Part shown: positions 54,847 to 63,736 of the stretch, piece by piece
Layout: each line of letters starts with the position of its first letter
Numbering within the stretch: position 1 is the stretch's first letter
NCBI GenBank assembly: GCA_902554035.1
Contig: CACDMX010000005.1
Span: 1-64,000, forward strand
Direction: 5' to 3'
Length of the DNA: 64,000 bases
From: an uncultured Pelagibacteraceae bacterium
Lineage (GTDB): Bacteria > Pseudomonadota > Alphaproteobacteria > Pelagibacterales > Pelagibacteraceae
Translations under genes and position numbers: made by a program
Notes under the pieces: model-generated
The model's input: only the letters and a program-made list of their open reading frames with translations
Database searches by the model: none
Told to the model about the DNA's origin: nothing

Positions 54847-55187
54847 AAGTTACTAATAGCAACGTTTTTTAATGTTAAGAATAAATCATGAGTTTTTTTT
54901 TGAGTTCCCCCTTCAGTTGTACTAATCAGATGCTTATTGCTAAATAAACCCCTTCTATGGCTTTTTAAATGCTATATTCTGTTTCTGCAAACCTTCAGTA
55001 TAAAATCTTTTCAATATGTTTTTACATAATGTTTAAAGCCATTTTTCTAAGTTTTTTAAATGAAATTATTTAATAAATCTTTATTTCAAATATCTAGATT
55101 AATACATAAGAAATTACTTTAAATATATAAATTTATTCAATAAATTCAGCATTATAAACAATAAACTTAAAGTAATAGTTTAATATA
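54847..55187. other. Gene-free AT-rich spacer
   Basis: A 341-base stretch without a convincing gene. A weak hairpin AACGTT-TTTT-AATGTT lies at about 54862-54877, followed by a run of T near 54896, and may end the MGMT transcript. The rest is AT-rich with stop codons in all frames; a short C-rich patch (TTCCCCCTTC, about 54905) is unexplained. It is the longest gene-free stretch I find in the window. Confidence 0.5.
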
Positions 55188-56036
55188 CTAAACAGGTAGC
55201 TTAGAGGCCTCTCTTTTAAAAATATATACGCCAGATAAAATAATTACAAACAAACCAACAAAAGTCCAGTTATCTGGGAAGTGGTTAAAGAAATAGTAAC
55301 CAATTATTATGTTTGTAATTATTTCAAAATAACCAAAAGGTGCTAATTTAGAAGCATCAGCATACTTTAACGAAAGTATAAGTAGTAAGTGACCTATTGA
55401 AGCAAAAAAACCAATAGCAAACATCATGTACCATTCGGTTAAAGTAGGTTTAACCCAAACAGCAGGCATAATCATTGAGCCAATAATGGCCCCTACTACA
55501 CCAGTTAATAATAAAGTCAAAAGAGGATGATCGGAATTATGAAGTTTTCTAGTTACAATTAAATAAATGCCGTATAAAAATCCAGTACCTAAAGCAGCAA
55601 TACTAGCCAAACTTATCTCAACAAAACCAGGTCTTAAAACTATTAAAGACCCTATAAATCCAATAATAACAGCAACCCATCTTCTTAAGCCCACTTTTTC
55701 ATTTAATAAAATTGGAGATAATATTGTTACAATCAAAGGAGCTATGAAAGCTAAAGTTAAAGCTTTTGCTAGGGATATAATAGAAATTGAGTAAAAAAAT
55801 AAAATATTAGCGCAAAATAGTAATAATCCACGAATAATTTGAAGTTTAGGTTGTTGAGTCCATTTAAGATCTTTTTTAAAGAAAAAAAACATAATTGGAA
55901 AGGCAATTAAAACTGTAAAGAAGTATCTAGACCAAGTAATTTGAAGAATTGGTATTGATGAACTTAAATATTTAGCAAAGCCATCCATTATAGGCAGCAT
56001 AATCCATGCAGACAAATTTAATAATATAGCCTTCAT
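55188..56036 (-). CDS. EamA-domain (DMT superfamily) transporter
   Basis: A 282-residue protein with ten predicted helices in two EamA repeats. Marks are GFAKYLSSSIPILQITWSRYFFTVLIAFP, ALTLAFIAPLIVTILSPILLNEKVGLRRWVAVIIGFIG and KYADASKLAPFGYFEII. DMT transporters export or import amino acids and other metabolites; no substrate can be assigned. It ends the minus-strand run argC-hom-AEC-DMT and its start codon abuts the AEC gene stop. Confidence 0.9.
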   Translation of the reverse strand: MKAILLNLSAWIMLPIMDGFAKYLSSSIPILQITWSRYFFTVLIAFPIMFFFFKKDLKWTQQPKLQIIRGLLLFCANILFFYSISIISLAKALTLAFIAPLIVTILSPILLNEKVGLRRWVAVIIGFIGSLIVLRPGFVEISLASIAALGTGFLYGIYLIVTRKLHNSDHPLLTLLLTGVVGAIIGSMIMPAVWVKPTLTEWYMMFAIGFFASIGHLLLILSLKYADASKLAPFGYFEIITNIIIGYYFFNHFPDNWTFVGLFVIILSGVYIFKREASKLPV

Positions 56037-56939
56037 TTAAGAAAAATATCTTAAAGCAAAATAAACTACAATAGGTAAAGTTATAAATGACATCAATGTA
56101 GAAACAACAATTGTACTTGCCACACTGTCTACAATTTTCTTAGGAGAGTAAATACTGGCGACTAAGTAATTTAAAACTGCGCTAGGCATTGAACATTGAA
56201 TTAATAAAACGCCAGCAGCAAAACCTGAAAGGTCAAAATAAAATATTATAACAACTCCTATAATTGGGCCTAGTATCATTCTTGAAAATGAGGAAACTAA
56301 TGCATTTAATAATGAAAAAACTTTTAATCTTGTTAAAGCTATACCCAGGGACATTAGAATTAAAAATATGGTAGCATACATCAACCATTCAGTTGTATTA
56401 ATTACAAATGTAGGCAAATCTATATTAAGATATAAAATAATTGCCGAAAAGATAATTGCATAAAATGGTGGATTCTTAAAAATTACATTTAAATTAAATT
56501 TTCTATCCGCAAGAAATACACCTAAAGTAAAATGAAACAAAATAATCAAAGAAGTGATTGAAGCTGATACCCCAAGACCTTCCGATCCATAGGCAAAAAG
56601 ACAAATGGGCACACCCATATTTCCTGTATTAGGTAAAATTAGTGGTGGAAGTTCTCTTATTATATCTTTTGTTTTCAAAAAAAAAAGTGTTGGTATGCCA
56701 ACTAAAGCAAAACAGAAAATAGCTAATAAATAGTACCAAAAATAATCTTTAAAAATATCAAAAGTTATACCTGTTGAAGTAACAGCAAAAATAATCATTG
56801 CTGGAGTACCTATATTTGCAGCAAAATTAGTAATAAAAGAAGTATCTATTTTCGGATTATTTTTTCCTAAATAATAACCAATGCCAACAACAAAAAAAAC
56901 AGGAAATAAAACCTCAAATAGCTTGAAATATATTTCCAT
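56037..56939 (-). CDS. AEC-family (auxin efflux carrier) transporter
   Basis: A 300-residue membrane protein with ten helices. VFFVVGIGYYLGKNNPKIDT at the start, GTPAMIIFAVTSTG, LPNTGNMGVPICLFAYG and QCSMPSAVLNYLVASIY are typical of the AEC family, which exports malonate, malate or other organic anions. The substrate is unknown. It sits one base after homoserine dehydrogenase and directly before the DMT transporter gene. Confidence 0.9.
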   Translation of the reverse strand: MEIYFKLFEVLFPVFFVVGIGYYLGKNNPKIDTSFITNFAANIGTPAMIIFAVTSTGITFDIFKDYFWYYLLAIFCFALVGIPTLFFLKTKDIIRELPPLILPNTGNMGVPICLFAYGSEGLGVSASITSLIILFHFTLGVFLADRKFNLNVIFKNPPFYAIIFSAIILYLNIDLPTFVINTTEWLMYATIFLILMSLGIALTRLKVFSLLNALVSSFSRMILGPIIGVVIIFYFDLSGFAAGVLLIQCSMPSAVLNYLVASIYSPKKIVDSVASTIVVSTLMSFITLPIVVYFALRYFS

Positions 56940-56940
56940 T

Positions 56941-58236
56941 TTAAAGAAGTCTTATCAAGATAGGGTTTTTTAATATATTCTTATTAGATCTTAATGATTT
57001 TAAACAACTTTGAACATCTTGTTCTTTTGTTTTATGAGTTATAATCACTATTGATGCTGTCTTTTTTCTGTTATCTGGTATTTGAATTAATCGTGCTACA
57101 GAAATTTTTCTATTAGCTAATTGCTTAGTTATTTGTGACAGTACTCCAGGTCTATCTTTAACTTCTATTCTTAAATACAAAGAATTTGAGTATTTATTTA
57201 AATTATAAACGTTTACTGCTTTTCTTTTTTTATAAGATATACCAAATGGATATTTAATATTTCCTCTTAATATTGATAAAAGGTCTGACATCAAAGCTGA
57301 TGATGTTGGCCCAGGTCCGGCCCCTTCACCTTGCAAAATACTTTCACCAATTGGATAACCATGAATTATTACAGCGTTCATTACACCATTTACATTTCCT
57401 ATATAGCTATCCTTGTTAACTAAACATGGATGAACTCTTTCAAATAGTTGATTTTTAATTAATTCGGTAATTCCAACTAACTTTATTCTTAAATTAAGTT
57501 TTTCAGCAATTTCTATATCTTTAAAATCTATATTCTCAATTCCCTCCATTAAACATTTCACTTTTGATATTTTTTTATTAAAAGCAAGAGAAGATAAAAT
57601 CCTTACTTTGGCAAAAGCATCATAACCATTTAAATCAAGTTTAGGATTACCAGGTTCGGCATAACCTAAAGATTGAGCCTTTTTTAAAACATTTGTAAAA
57701 GTATCTTTTGTCAATTCCATTTCAGACAAAATATAATTACATGTGCCATTTAAAATTCCATGCACTTTTGTAATTTTGTTTGTAGCTAAACCTTCTTTAA
57801 TTGTTCTTAAAATTGGTATACCGCCAGCAACAGAGGCCTCAAATTCTAAGTTTACTTTATTTTTTTCTGCTAACATTGATAAATAATCACCATGCTTTGC
57901 AATTAGAGCTTTGTTTGGTGTTATGACATGTATTTTGTTTTTTAAAGCAAGTTCAACTACTTTTTTTGAAATGCCATCTGATTTGCCAATTGCCTCAAAT
58001 ATAACATCCAAACTCCCTCTTTTAATTATATCTAAAGGATTTTTGTAAAATATATTTTTATTAATTTTAAATTTTCTTTTTTTGTTTGGATTTTTTGCTG
58101 ATATTGCTACAACTCTGATTCTCTTTCCTGTTTTTAGTTCAATGTCTCTTTTTTTTGTAATTAACTCGTTTAGCAGGTAGTTTCCTATTTGACCCAAGCC
58201 AATAACAGCGATGTTTATATTTTTTTTCATAATCAA
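56941..58236 (-). CDS. hom: Homoserine dehydrogenase
   Basis: A 431-residue protein: NAD(P) motif VIGLGQIGNYLLNEL, substrate-binding KALIAKHGDYLS, GILNGTCNYILSEME and YAEPGNPKLDLNGYDAFAKV, and a C-terminal ACT domain starting RIEVKDRPGVLSQITKQLANRKISV. It reduces aspartate semialdehyde to homoserine for threonine and methionine synthesis; the ACT domain suggests feedback control by threonine. A Met two codons downstream is an alternative start. The product feeds metY, located 2.6 kb away. Confidence 0.95.
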   Translation of the reverse strand: MIMKKNINIAVIGLGQIGNYLLNELITKKRDIELKTGKRIRVVAISAKNPNKKRKFKINKNIFYKNPLDIIKRGSLDVIFEAIGKSDGISKKVVELALKNKIHVITPNKALIAKHGDYLSMLAEKNKVNLEFEASVAGGIPILRTIKEGLATNKITKVHGILNGTCNYILSEMELTKDTFTNVLKKAQSLGYAEPGNPKLDLNGYDAFAKVRILSSLAFNKKISKVKCLMEGIENIDFKDIEIAEKLNLRIKLVGITELIKNQLFERVHPCLVNKDSYIGNVNGVMNAVIIHGYPIGESILQGEGAGPGPTSSALMSDLLSILRGNIKYPFGISYKKRKAVNVYNLNKYSNSLYLRIEVKDRPGVLSQITKQLANRKISVARLIQIPDNRKKTASIVIITHKTKEQDVQSCLKSLRSNKNILKNPILIRLL

Positions 58237-58724
58237 TTATCAATATTTGGATAATCTGAACCTTTTGTATAGTTTATTAAAAAATTTTTAAATTGATCAA
58301 ATGACATTTGGTTATCAAAATTTGTAACTTTATTAGAATTATTGGATGTTTCTATTAAAGAAATTTTTTTCTTAATTTTAACTTCTTTTGAATCTTTAGT
58401 CATTTTATTTTTGTAATTAAGTTTAACCTTTTTCTCTATTTTTGGTTTGTTATCATTTTTTTTAACTTTTTTTCCAATTAAATTTTCCTCTGTGATGGTT
58501 CTTTTTTCTTTTATTACTTTATTTATATCATTTGTTTTTAATGGATTTATTGTATGATTTTTTAAATTTACATCTATTTTTTTTGATTGAGAAACCTTTG
58601 AAGAGCAAGGTTCTAAATTTTCATTAATACAACCCAAAATTATTTTTGTTTCCCAAGAATAAGCTAAAGCTGGCAATACTGATAAAAATAAAGTGATAAA
58701 AAAAAATTTATTTATCTTTATCAT
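58233..58724 (-). CDS. Exported lysine-rich protein of unknown function
   Basis: A 163-residue protein with a signal peptide (residues 1-22, cleavage after ALA). The mature part has two early Cys residues (Cys32 and Cys40, ILGCINENLEPCSS), a long Lys/Asn/Glu-rich low-complexity middle without hydrophobic core, and a more ordered C-terminal segment MSFDQFKNFLINYTKGSDYP. The two cysteines could form a disulfide in the periplasm. It overlaps hom by four bases and argC by four, so it is translated with biosynthetic genes although nothing links it to them. No family recognised. Confidence 0.72.
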   Translation of the reverse strand: MIKINKFFFITLFLSVLPALAYSWETKIILGCINENLEPCSSKVSQSKKIDVNLKNHTINPLKTNDINKVIKEKRTITEENLIGKKVKKNDNKPKIEKKVKLNYKNKMTKDSKEVKIKKKISLIETSNNSNKVTNFDNQMSFDQFKNFLINYTKGSDYPNIDN

Positions 58725-59746
58725 AGCAAACCCCTACTCTCTGGTAAATTAAATTTAATATTCATATTCTGTACCGCTTGTCCAGATCCTCCTTTAATTA
58801 AATTATCAATAGCGGACAATATAATATACTTATTTTTATATTTTGTTTTACACACTGATATATGACAATAATTAGTATTAATTACATCATTTGTGCTTAA
58901 TAAACTATTAATCTTCATGACTTTAATAAATTTTTTCTTAGCATAAGTATTTTTAAATATTTTATTTATTTTATTAATTGAATTATTACCTTTTGTTTCA
59001 ATATAAATTGTACTCAAAATTCCTTTAAACATTGGTGATAAATGTGGTGTAAAAGTAATATTAAATTTTCTTTTTTTTGAAAATTTTTTCAATTCCTGTT
59101 CTATTTCAGAATTATGTCTATGAAAACCTACCCCATATGCTTTAATTGATTCATATAAATTTTTACCAGCATACTTTTTATGAACTCCTCTTCCGGCACC
59201 AGAATAACCTGATTTTGAGTCAATAATTATATTATCTAGTTTTAATATATTCTTTTTTATAAGAGGAACTAGGGGTAACAAAATTGATGTTGGATAACAT
59301 CCTGGACAAGAAATTATTTGGTAATTTTTAATTTTTTTCTCAGTAAATTCAGGTAGCGAATAAATACTTTTTATAATATTTTGAGGAGCCCTGTGATTTT
59401 GTTTATACCATTTTAAATATTTTCTTGCAGAGTTTAATCTAAAATCAGCAGCTATATCTATTAAAACATTTTTTTCTAATAAATATTTTGAAATTTCTTG
59501 AGCTTCACCATTAGGTAATGCTGTAAAAATAACATCAACATCTTTAAGAAATGCTTTTTTAAATTTAACAATTTTTGGTAACTTTTTTGATCTTAATGAT
59601 TTTTCATAAAAATATATATTCTTTCCTACGGATGTGTTTCCACATAAGTATTTAATTGAAACATTTTTATGTTTGCTAAGAATTTTAATTAACTCTATTC
59701 CTATATATCCAGTTGATCCAGCGATTAGCACGTTAAGATTGGGCAT
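58721..59746 (-). CDS. argC: N-acetyl-gamma-glutamyl-phosphate reductase
   Basis: A 341-residue type 1 ArgC. The NADP motif is IAGSTGYIGIELIKIL, the catalytic Cys is in ISCPGCYPTSILLPL, and SKSGYSGAGRG and HRHNSEIEQEL are standard. It performs the third step of arginine synthesis. In alphaproteobacteria argC often follows rplM-rpsI, as in this window, where it begins 33 bases after rpsI on the same strand. Confidence 0.95.
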   Translation of the reverse strand: MPNLNVLIAGSTGYIGIELIKILSKHKNVSIKYLCGNTSVGKNIYFYEKSLRSKKLPKIVKFKKAFLKDVDVIFTALPNGEAQEISKYLLEKNVLIDIAADFRLNSARKYLKWYKQNHRAPQNIIKSIYSLPEFTEKKIKNYQIISCPGCYPTSILLPLVPLIKKNILKLDNIIIDSKSGYSGAGRGVHKKYAGKNLYESIKAYGVGFHRHNSEIEQELKKFSKKRKFNITFTPHLSPMFKGILSTIYIETKGNNSINKINKIFKNTYAKKKFIKVMKINSLLSTNDVINTNYCHISVCKTKYKNKYIILSAIDNLIKGGSGQAVQNMNIKFNLPESRGLL

Positions 59747-59779
59747 TTTTTATTATAACAGTTATTAAAGAAAAAAAAA

Positions 59780-60196
59780 TTATCTTTTAGAAAACTGAAA
59801 GCTTCTTCTAGCTTTTCTATGACCGTATTTTTTTCTTTCAACAGCCCTAGAATCTCGTGTGGTTAGTTTTTCTTTTTTGAGCGTGGGTTTAAGACTCGAA
59901 TCAAATAGTAATAATGCTTTTGAAATGCCATGTACCATGGCTCCAGCTTGACCTGTATGACCACCACCTTTTACACTACATCTTACATCGTAACCAGTTG
60001 CCTGGTTAATAATTTCAAAAGGTCTTAAAATTTGCATTTTATGGTTTGATCTTTGAAAATAATCTTCATAATTTTTTCCATTAACATAGATTTTCCCAGA
60101 TCCTTTTTTTAACCAAATTTTAGCAATAGATTTTTTTCTTCGTCCTGTTGCATACATGCTATCTTTAAAATCAATTTTTGTTATTTCTTCTTTCAT
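59780..60196 (-). CDS. rpsI: 30S ribosomal protein S9
   Basis: A 138-residue S9 with YATGRRKKSIAKIWLKKGSGKI, GGGHTGQAGAMVHGISKALL, LTTRDSRAVERKKYGHRKARRSFQFSKR; the C-terminal Lys-Arg tail reaches the P-site tRNA. It lies seven bases after rplM, the conserved pair. Confidence 0.97.
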   Translation of the reverse strand: MKEEITKIDFKDSMYATGRRKKSIAKIWLKKGSGKIYVNGKNYEDYFQRSNHKMQILRPFEIINQATGYDVRCSVKGGGHTGQAGAMVHGISKALLLFDSSLKPTLKKEKLTTRDSRAVERKKYGHRKARRSFQFSKR

Positions 60197-60203
60197 AATA
60201 AAT

Positions 60204-60662
60204 TTAATTTCTAACTATATTCTTATTATTTAACTTTGATATATCAATTACTTTTGGATTTTGCGCTGAGTGGGGATGATTTTCACCGACATAAATTTTT
60301 AACTTAGTTAATTGTTTTCTACCAAGAACACCTCCGGGTAACATTCTTTTAACAGCTAGTTTAAGGCTTTCATCTGGCTTTTTTTTACTAAGTTTTTCAG
60401 GTGTTTCTTCTTTAATTCCCCCTGGATAACCTGTGTGTCTAAAATATTTTTTATTTTGAAATTTTTTTCCAGTAAATCTTATTTTTTCAATATTCTTAAC
60501 AACAACAAAATCTCCATCATCTACATGTGGACTATAAGTATTTTTATTTTTTCCTCTAATAATTTTTGAGATAATAGTTGCAAGTCTTCCTACAACTGCG
60601 TTTTTAGCATCTATTTCAAACCAGGTACTCGATATATCGCTTTTTTTAACAAATTTTGTCAT
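60204..60662 (-). CDS. rplM: 50S ribosomal protein L13
   Basis: A 152-residue L13 with TWFEIDAKNAVVGRLATIISKIIRGKNKNTY, HVDDGDFVVVKNIEKIRFTGKK, RHTGYPGG and MLPGGVLGRKQLTKLKIYVG. L13 binds early in 50S assembly. The ATG stands only nine bases from a good -10 hexamer, with no Shine-Dalgarno, so the messenger may be leaderless. It is divergent from metY over 209 bases. Confidence 0.97.
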   Translation of the reverse strand: MTKFVKKSDISSTWFEIDAKNAVVGRLATIISKIIRGKNKNTYSPHVDDGDFVVVKNIEKIRFTGKKFQNKKYFRHTGYPGGIKEETPEKLSKKKPDESLKLAVKRMLPGGVLGRKQLTKLKIYVGENHPHSAQNPKVIDISKLNNKNIVRN

Positions 60663-60671
60663 TGTGCAGGA

Positions 60672-60699
60672 TTAATACTTCTTATTTACGAAAAGTCAA
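60672..60699 (-). promoter_or_regulatory. Promoter of rplM-rpsI
   Basis: On the minus strand TTGACT (60699-60694) and TATTAA (60677-60672) are 16 bases apart. The distance from the -10 element to the rplM ATG is nine bases, which puts the expected transcript start about 3-4 bases before the ATG. Confidence 0.55.
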
Positions 60700-60822
60700 A
60701 TGCTAGGTTGTATAAAAATTGTTTAAAAACAACAGCAATCAACACTTTTTTAATATCTTGCACCAAGTATCAAATTTATAATAAACTATATTTACGAAAT
60801 ATTTTCGAAGGTATTAAAATTT

Positions 60823-60869
60823 ACTTGTGCACCTTGAATTATCAAAAGCACAAAAATAAATGGAGGAGA
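60823..60869 (+). promoter_or_regulatory. SAM-V-like riboswitch in the metY leader
   Basis: The leader forms a stem TTGTGC (60825-60830) with GCACAA (60848-60853) around the loop ACCTTGAATTATCAAAA. CCTT in that loop (60832-60835) can pair with GAGG (60863-60866) in the metY Shine-Dalgarno GGAGGAG, a compact pseudoknot that would hide the ribosome site. This matches my recollection of the SAM-II/SAM-V fold described for marine SAR11-type bacteria upstream of metY. When SAM is high the site would close and metY would be turned down. The exact consensus needs a covariance search. Confidence 0.62.
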
Positions 60870-60871
60870 AA

Positions 60872-62200
60872 ATGTCAAAAACTATAAAAAATCCAGAAAC
60901 TATTGCTTTACACGGTGGGGATTACAGAAGTGATCCGGCAACAACTGCTGTAGCAGTGCCTGTATATAGAACAACTTCTTATCAATTTAAAGATACTGAA
61001 AATGCAGCAAATCTTTTTGCATTAAAAGAATTTGGAAATATCTATACAAGAATAATGAATCCAACAAACGATGTGCTCGAAAAAAGAGTTGCAGCTCTTG
61101 AGGGGGGGCTTGCTTGTGTTACTGTAGGATCAGGACAAGCTGCATCAACATTTGCAATTATGAACCTTTGTCAATCAGGTGATAATTTTATTAGTTCAAC
61201 AGATTTGTATGGTGGAACTGTTAATTTATTTACGCATACTTTAAAAAAACTAGGCATAGAATGTAGATATGCTGATCCATCTGATCCCAAAAATTTTGAA
61301 AAACTTATCGATGAAAACACTAGAGCTTTTTATGCTGAAACTTTGCCAAATCCTTATCTTAGAGTGTTTCCAATTCAAGAAGTTGCTGATATAGGGAAAA
61401 AACATAATATTCCATTAATAATGGATAACACTGCTTCTCCTGTAATTTGTAAACCAATTGAGCACGGAGCTGCTGTTGTTGTTCATTCGCTTACTAAGTT
61501 TATTGGAGGACATGGAACAGTTATTGGAGGATGTTTAGTTGATGGTGGTAATTTTGATTGGACCGCTAATCCTAAAAGACAGCCAAATTTCAATGAACCT
61601 GATGCCAGTTATGGAGGAGCTATTTGGGGTCAAGTAGTTCCACAGTTAACAGGAGCAAATGTTGCGTTCGCCGTAAGAGCTAGAGTCTGTTTGCTTAGAG
61701 ATCTTGGGGCACCGCTAGCACCTGATAATGCCTGGGGCATTATACAAGGTCTAGAGACCGCACCTTTAAGAATGAAACAACATTGCTCAAATGCTGAAAA
61801 GGTTGTTGATTTTTTAAAAAAACATAAAAATGTAGAAAGAGTTATTTATCCAACTCTTCACGAAGGCGAAATTGCAGCCAGATCAAAAAAATATCTAAAA
61901 GGTGGCAATGGAGCTTTGGTAGGAATAGAAGTTAAAGGTGGTGTCGAAGCTGGTAAGAAATTTATAGAGTCTCTTAAAATGTTTTACCATGTAGCAAATA
62001 TAGGCGATGCAAGAAGTCTTGCTATACATCCTGCAACTACTACCCATAGTCAATTAACTCCAGAAGAGTTGTTGGCTGCTGGTGTAACACCAGGATATGT
62101 AAGACTATCAATTGGTATTGAGCATCCAGACGATATAATAGAAGATTTAAACCAAGCTTTAAATTCTTCGGGTAAGCCTAACCTTAAAGCGGTAGGTTAG
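60872..62200 (+). CDS. metY: O-acetylhomoserine sulfhydrylase
   Basis: A PLP enzyme of 442 residues from the chosen start. Residues ALHGGDYRSDPATTAVAVPVYRTTSY at the N terminus, VGSGQAASTFAIMNL, MDNTASPVICKP and the PLP-lysine segment VVHSLTKFIGGHGTVIGG identify the Cys/Met metabolism group, with the long insertion of MetY. It makes homocysteine from O-acetylhomoserine and sulfide. An ATG at 60860 is in frame, but the sequence between the two contains the strong GGAGGAG, so 60872 is the start. The stop region overlaps ctaA by 17 bases. Confidence 0.94.
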   Translation: MSKTIKNPETIALHGGDYRSDPATTAVAVPVYRTTSYQFKDTENAANLFALKEFGNIYTRIMNPTNDVLEKRVAALEGGLACVTVGSGQAASTFAIMNLCQSGDNFISSTDLYGGTVNLFTHTLKKLGIECRYADPSDPKNFEKLIDENTRAFYAETLPNPYLRVFPIQEVADIGKKHNIPLIMDNTASPVICKPIEHGAAVVVHSLTKFIGGHGTVIGGCLVDGGNFDWTANPKRQPNFNEPDASYGGAIWGQVVPQLTGANVAFAVRARVCLLRDLGAPLAPDNAWGIIQGLETAPLRMKQHCSNAEKVVDFLKKHKNVERVIYPTLHEGEIAARSKKYLKGGNGALVGIEVKGGVEAGKKFIESLKMFYHVANIGDARSLAIHPATTTHSQLTPEELLAAGVTPGYVRLSIGIEHPDDIIEDLNQALNSSGKPNLKAVG

Positions 62201-63209
62201 ATTTTGTATTTTTAAATAAAAAATAAATACAAGAACTAACTAAAAAAATTGAACTTATTTGGTGCATAGATGCAAGAGCTATCTGTGCACCATATAATAA
62301 CGTTAAAATTCCCAAGATAATCTGAATAAATAAAAGTAAACCAATAAGTAGAATTGGGTAGTATAAATTAATTATTTTTTTTTTATAAACTTTATACAAA
62401 ACAATTAAATAAAAAAATAAAATTCCATAAGCTAAATTTCTATGTATAAATTGTACAATTGATGGATCATTGAAAGCACTTAGTTTGAATAAATTATACA
62501 CAGTATTATCGTCTGGAAAATAAGTTGATCCCATTAGAGGCCAAGAATTATAAATTTTTCCAGCATCCATGCCAGAAACAAAAGCACCAATAGATATTTG
62601 AACATAAATTAAAAACAACAGTATTAAAGGATAATAATAGTTAATTTTATCACCGGTTAAATCGATATTTTTAAGTTTTAAATAATTCCAAAAAATTAAA
62701 GACAAAATAAAAAAAGCTACTATCAAGTGAACGGCTAACCTGTAGTGACTTACATCAACCCTATCAACTAACCCACTAGAAACCATGTACCATCCGATAA
62801 AACCTTGAATACATATTAAAGAAAAAATAAAATACAGATTTAAAAGTTTAAAAATTCCTAGTTTTACTGAAAAATATATTAGAGGTAATAGGAAAGAAAT
62901 TCCTATAAGTCTGCCAAAGAATCTATGTATCCATTCCCACCAAAATATTATTTTAAATTCATTTAAAGACATAGAATAATTTTGTAATTTAAATTCGGGA
63001 ATTTTCTTGTACAAATTAAAATAATCAATCCATTGTGACTCATTAAAAGGAGGAATAATACCGGAAAAAAGTTGCCACTTAGTTATAGATAATCCAGAAT
63101 CAGTTAATCTTGTTAATCCTCCAACAATTATCATAATGGAAATCATCCAAAACATAAGAATTAACCATTTGGACATACTGGACTTTATTTCATTATTCTC
63201 TATATACAT
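62184..63209 (-). CDS. ctaA: Heme A synthase (COX15/CtaA)
   Basis: A 341-residue protein with eight membrane helices in two four-helix bundles. WWEWIHRFFGRLIG and VSHYRLAVHLIVAFFILS in the first half and FIHRNLAYGILFF and ASMHQISSIFLVSS in the second carry the four paired His that bind hemes; GLTRLTDSGLSITKWQLFSG is the alphaproteobacterial (type 2) start. It oxidises the C8 methyl of heme O for the aa3-type oxidase. It overlaps metY at the 3' end. Confidence 0.95.
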   Translation of the reverse strand: MYIENNEIKSSMSKWLILMFWMISIMIIVGGLTRLTDSGLSITKWQLFSGIIPPFNESQWIDYFNLYKKIPEFKLQNYSMSLNEFKIIFWWEWIHRFFGRLIGISFLLPLIYFSVKLGIFKLLNLYFIFSLICIQGFIGWYMVSSGLVDRVDVSHYRLAVHLIVAFFILSLIFWNYLKLKNIDLTGDKINYYYPLILLFLIYVQISIGAFVSGMDAGKIYNSWPLMGSTYFPDDNTVYNLFKLSAFNDPSIVQFIHRNLAYGILFFYLIVLYKVYKKKIINLYYPILLIGLLLFIQIILGILTLLYGAQIALASMHQISSIFLVSSCIYFLFKNTKSNLPL

Positions 63210-63252
63210 GTCAATATAAATATAATAATTATATATTAATCATATTGATTAA

Positions 63253-63543
63253 ATGTCGCCCAAGAAACTTAAAAAATTAAATAAAATAAGAAAAAAATTA
63301 GATAAACTTGATAATTCATTTATTAAACTTATTAAAAAAAGAACACTATTGGTCAGAAAGGTTTTGGAATTAAAGGAATATAAAAATCAGATAGTTGATA
63401 AAAAAAGAATAAAAATAATACTTAATGAAATTAAAAAAAAATCTATAAAAAACAATATTGACCCAAGAATAACTCATAGGATCTGGAAAAATATGATTTG
63501 GTCATATATAGATTTTGAAAAAAGGAACTTCCGTAAAAAATAA
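63253..63543 (+). CDS. Chorismate mutase (AroQ type)
   Basis: A 96-residue all-helical protein: NKIRKKLDKLDNSFIKLIKKRTLLVRKVLELK has the two Arg and the Lys of the AroQ active site, and DKKRIKIIL and IWKNMIWSYIDFEKRNF complete the bundle. It converts chorismate to prephenate for Phe/Tyr synthesis. It is monofunctional, lacking a fused prephenate dehydratase. It is divergent from ctaA and its stop abuts the 3' end of rpmG. Confidence 0.88.
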   Translation: MSPKKLKKLNKIRKKLDKLDNSFIKLIKKRTLLVRKVLELKEYKNQIVDKKRIKIILNEIKKKSIKNNIDPRITHRIWKNMIWSYIDFEKRNFRKK

Positions 63544-63735
63544 TTATTTACTATGAGGCGGTAGTTTTTTTTCTACAAAAATTTCGTGTTTTCTTGTAGA
63601 AGGGTTATATTTTTTTGCTTTAAGTTTAACTTTTGCTTTCTCACCACCCGCAGGTTTCTTAACATAATAGAAATAAGGACTATCTGGTTTTGATTCAGGA
63701 ACTAAACGAACTTTAATGTGAGTTTTTTTTGCCAT
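63544..63735 (-). CDS. rpmG: 50S ribosomal protein L33
   Basis: A 63-residue L33: AKKTHIKVRLVPESKPDSPYFYYVKKPA, KAKVKLKAKKYNPSTRKHEIFVEKKLP. There are no CxxC pairs, so this is the zinc-free (C-minus) form. It is longer than the E. coli protein by about eight residues in the first loop. Its ATG is one base after the stop of the MerR-type gene. Confidence 0.93.
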   Translation of the reverse strand: MAKKTHIKVRLVPESKPDSPYFYYVKKPAGGEKAKVKLKAKKYNPSTRKHEIFVEKKLPPHSK

Positions 63736-63736
63736 T

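Noticed and set aside
60860-60871. ATG at 60860 as metY start
   Set aside because: The next bases are the Shine-Dalgarno GGAGGAG for the ATG at 60872; starting earlier would add MEEK and consume the ribosome site.
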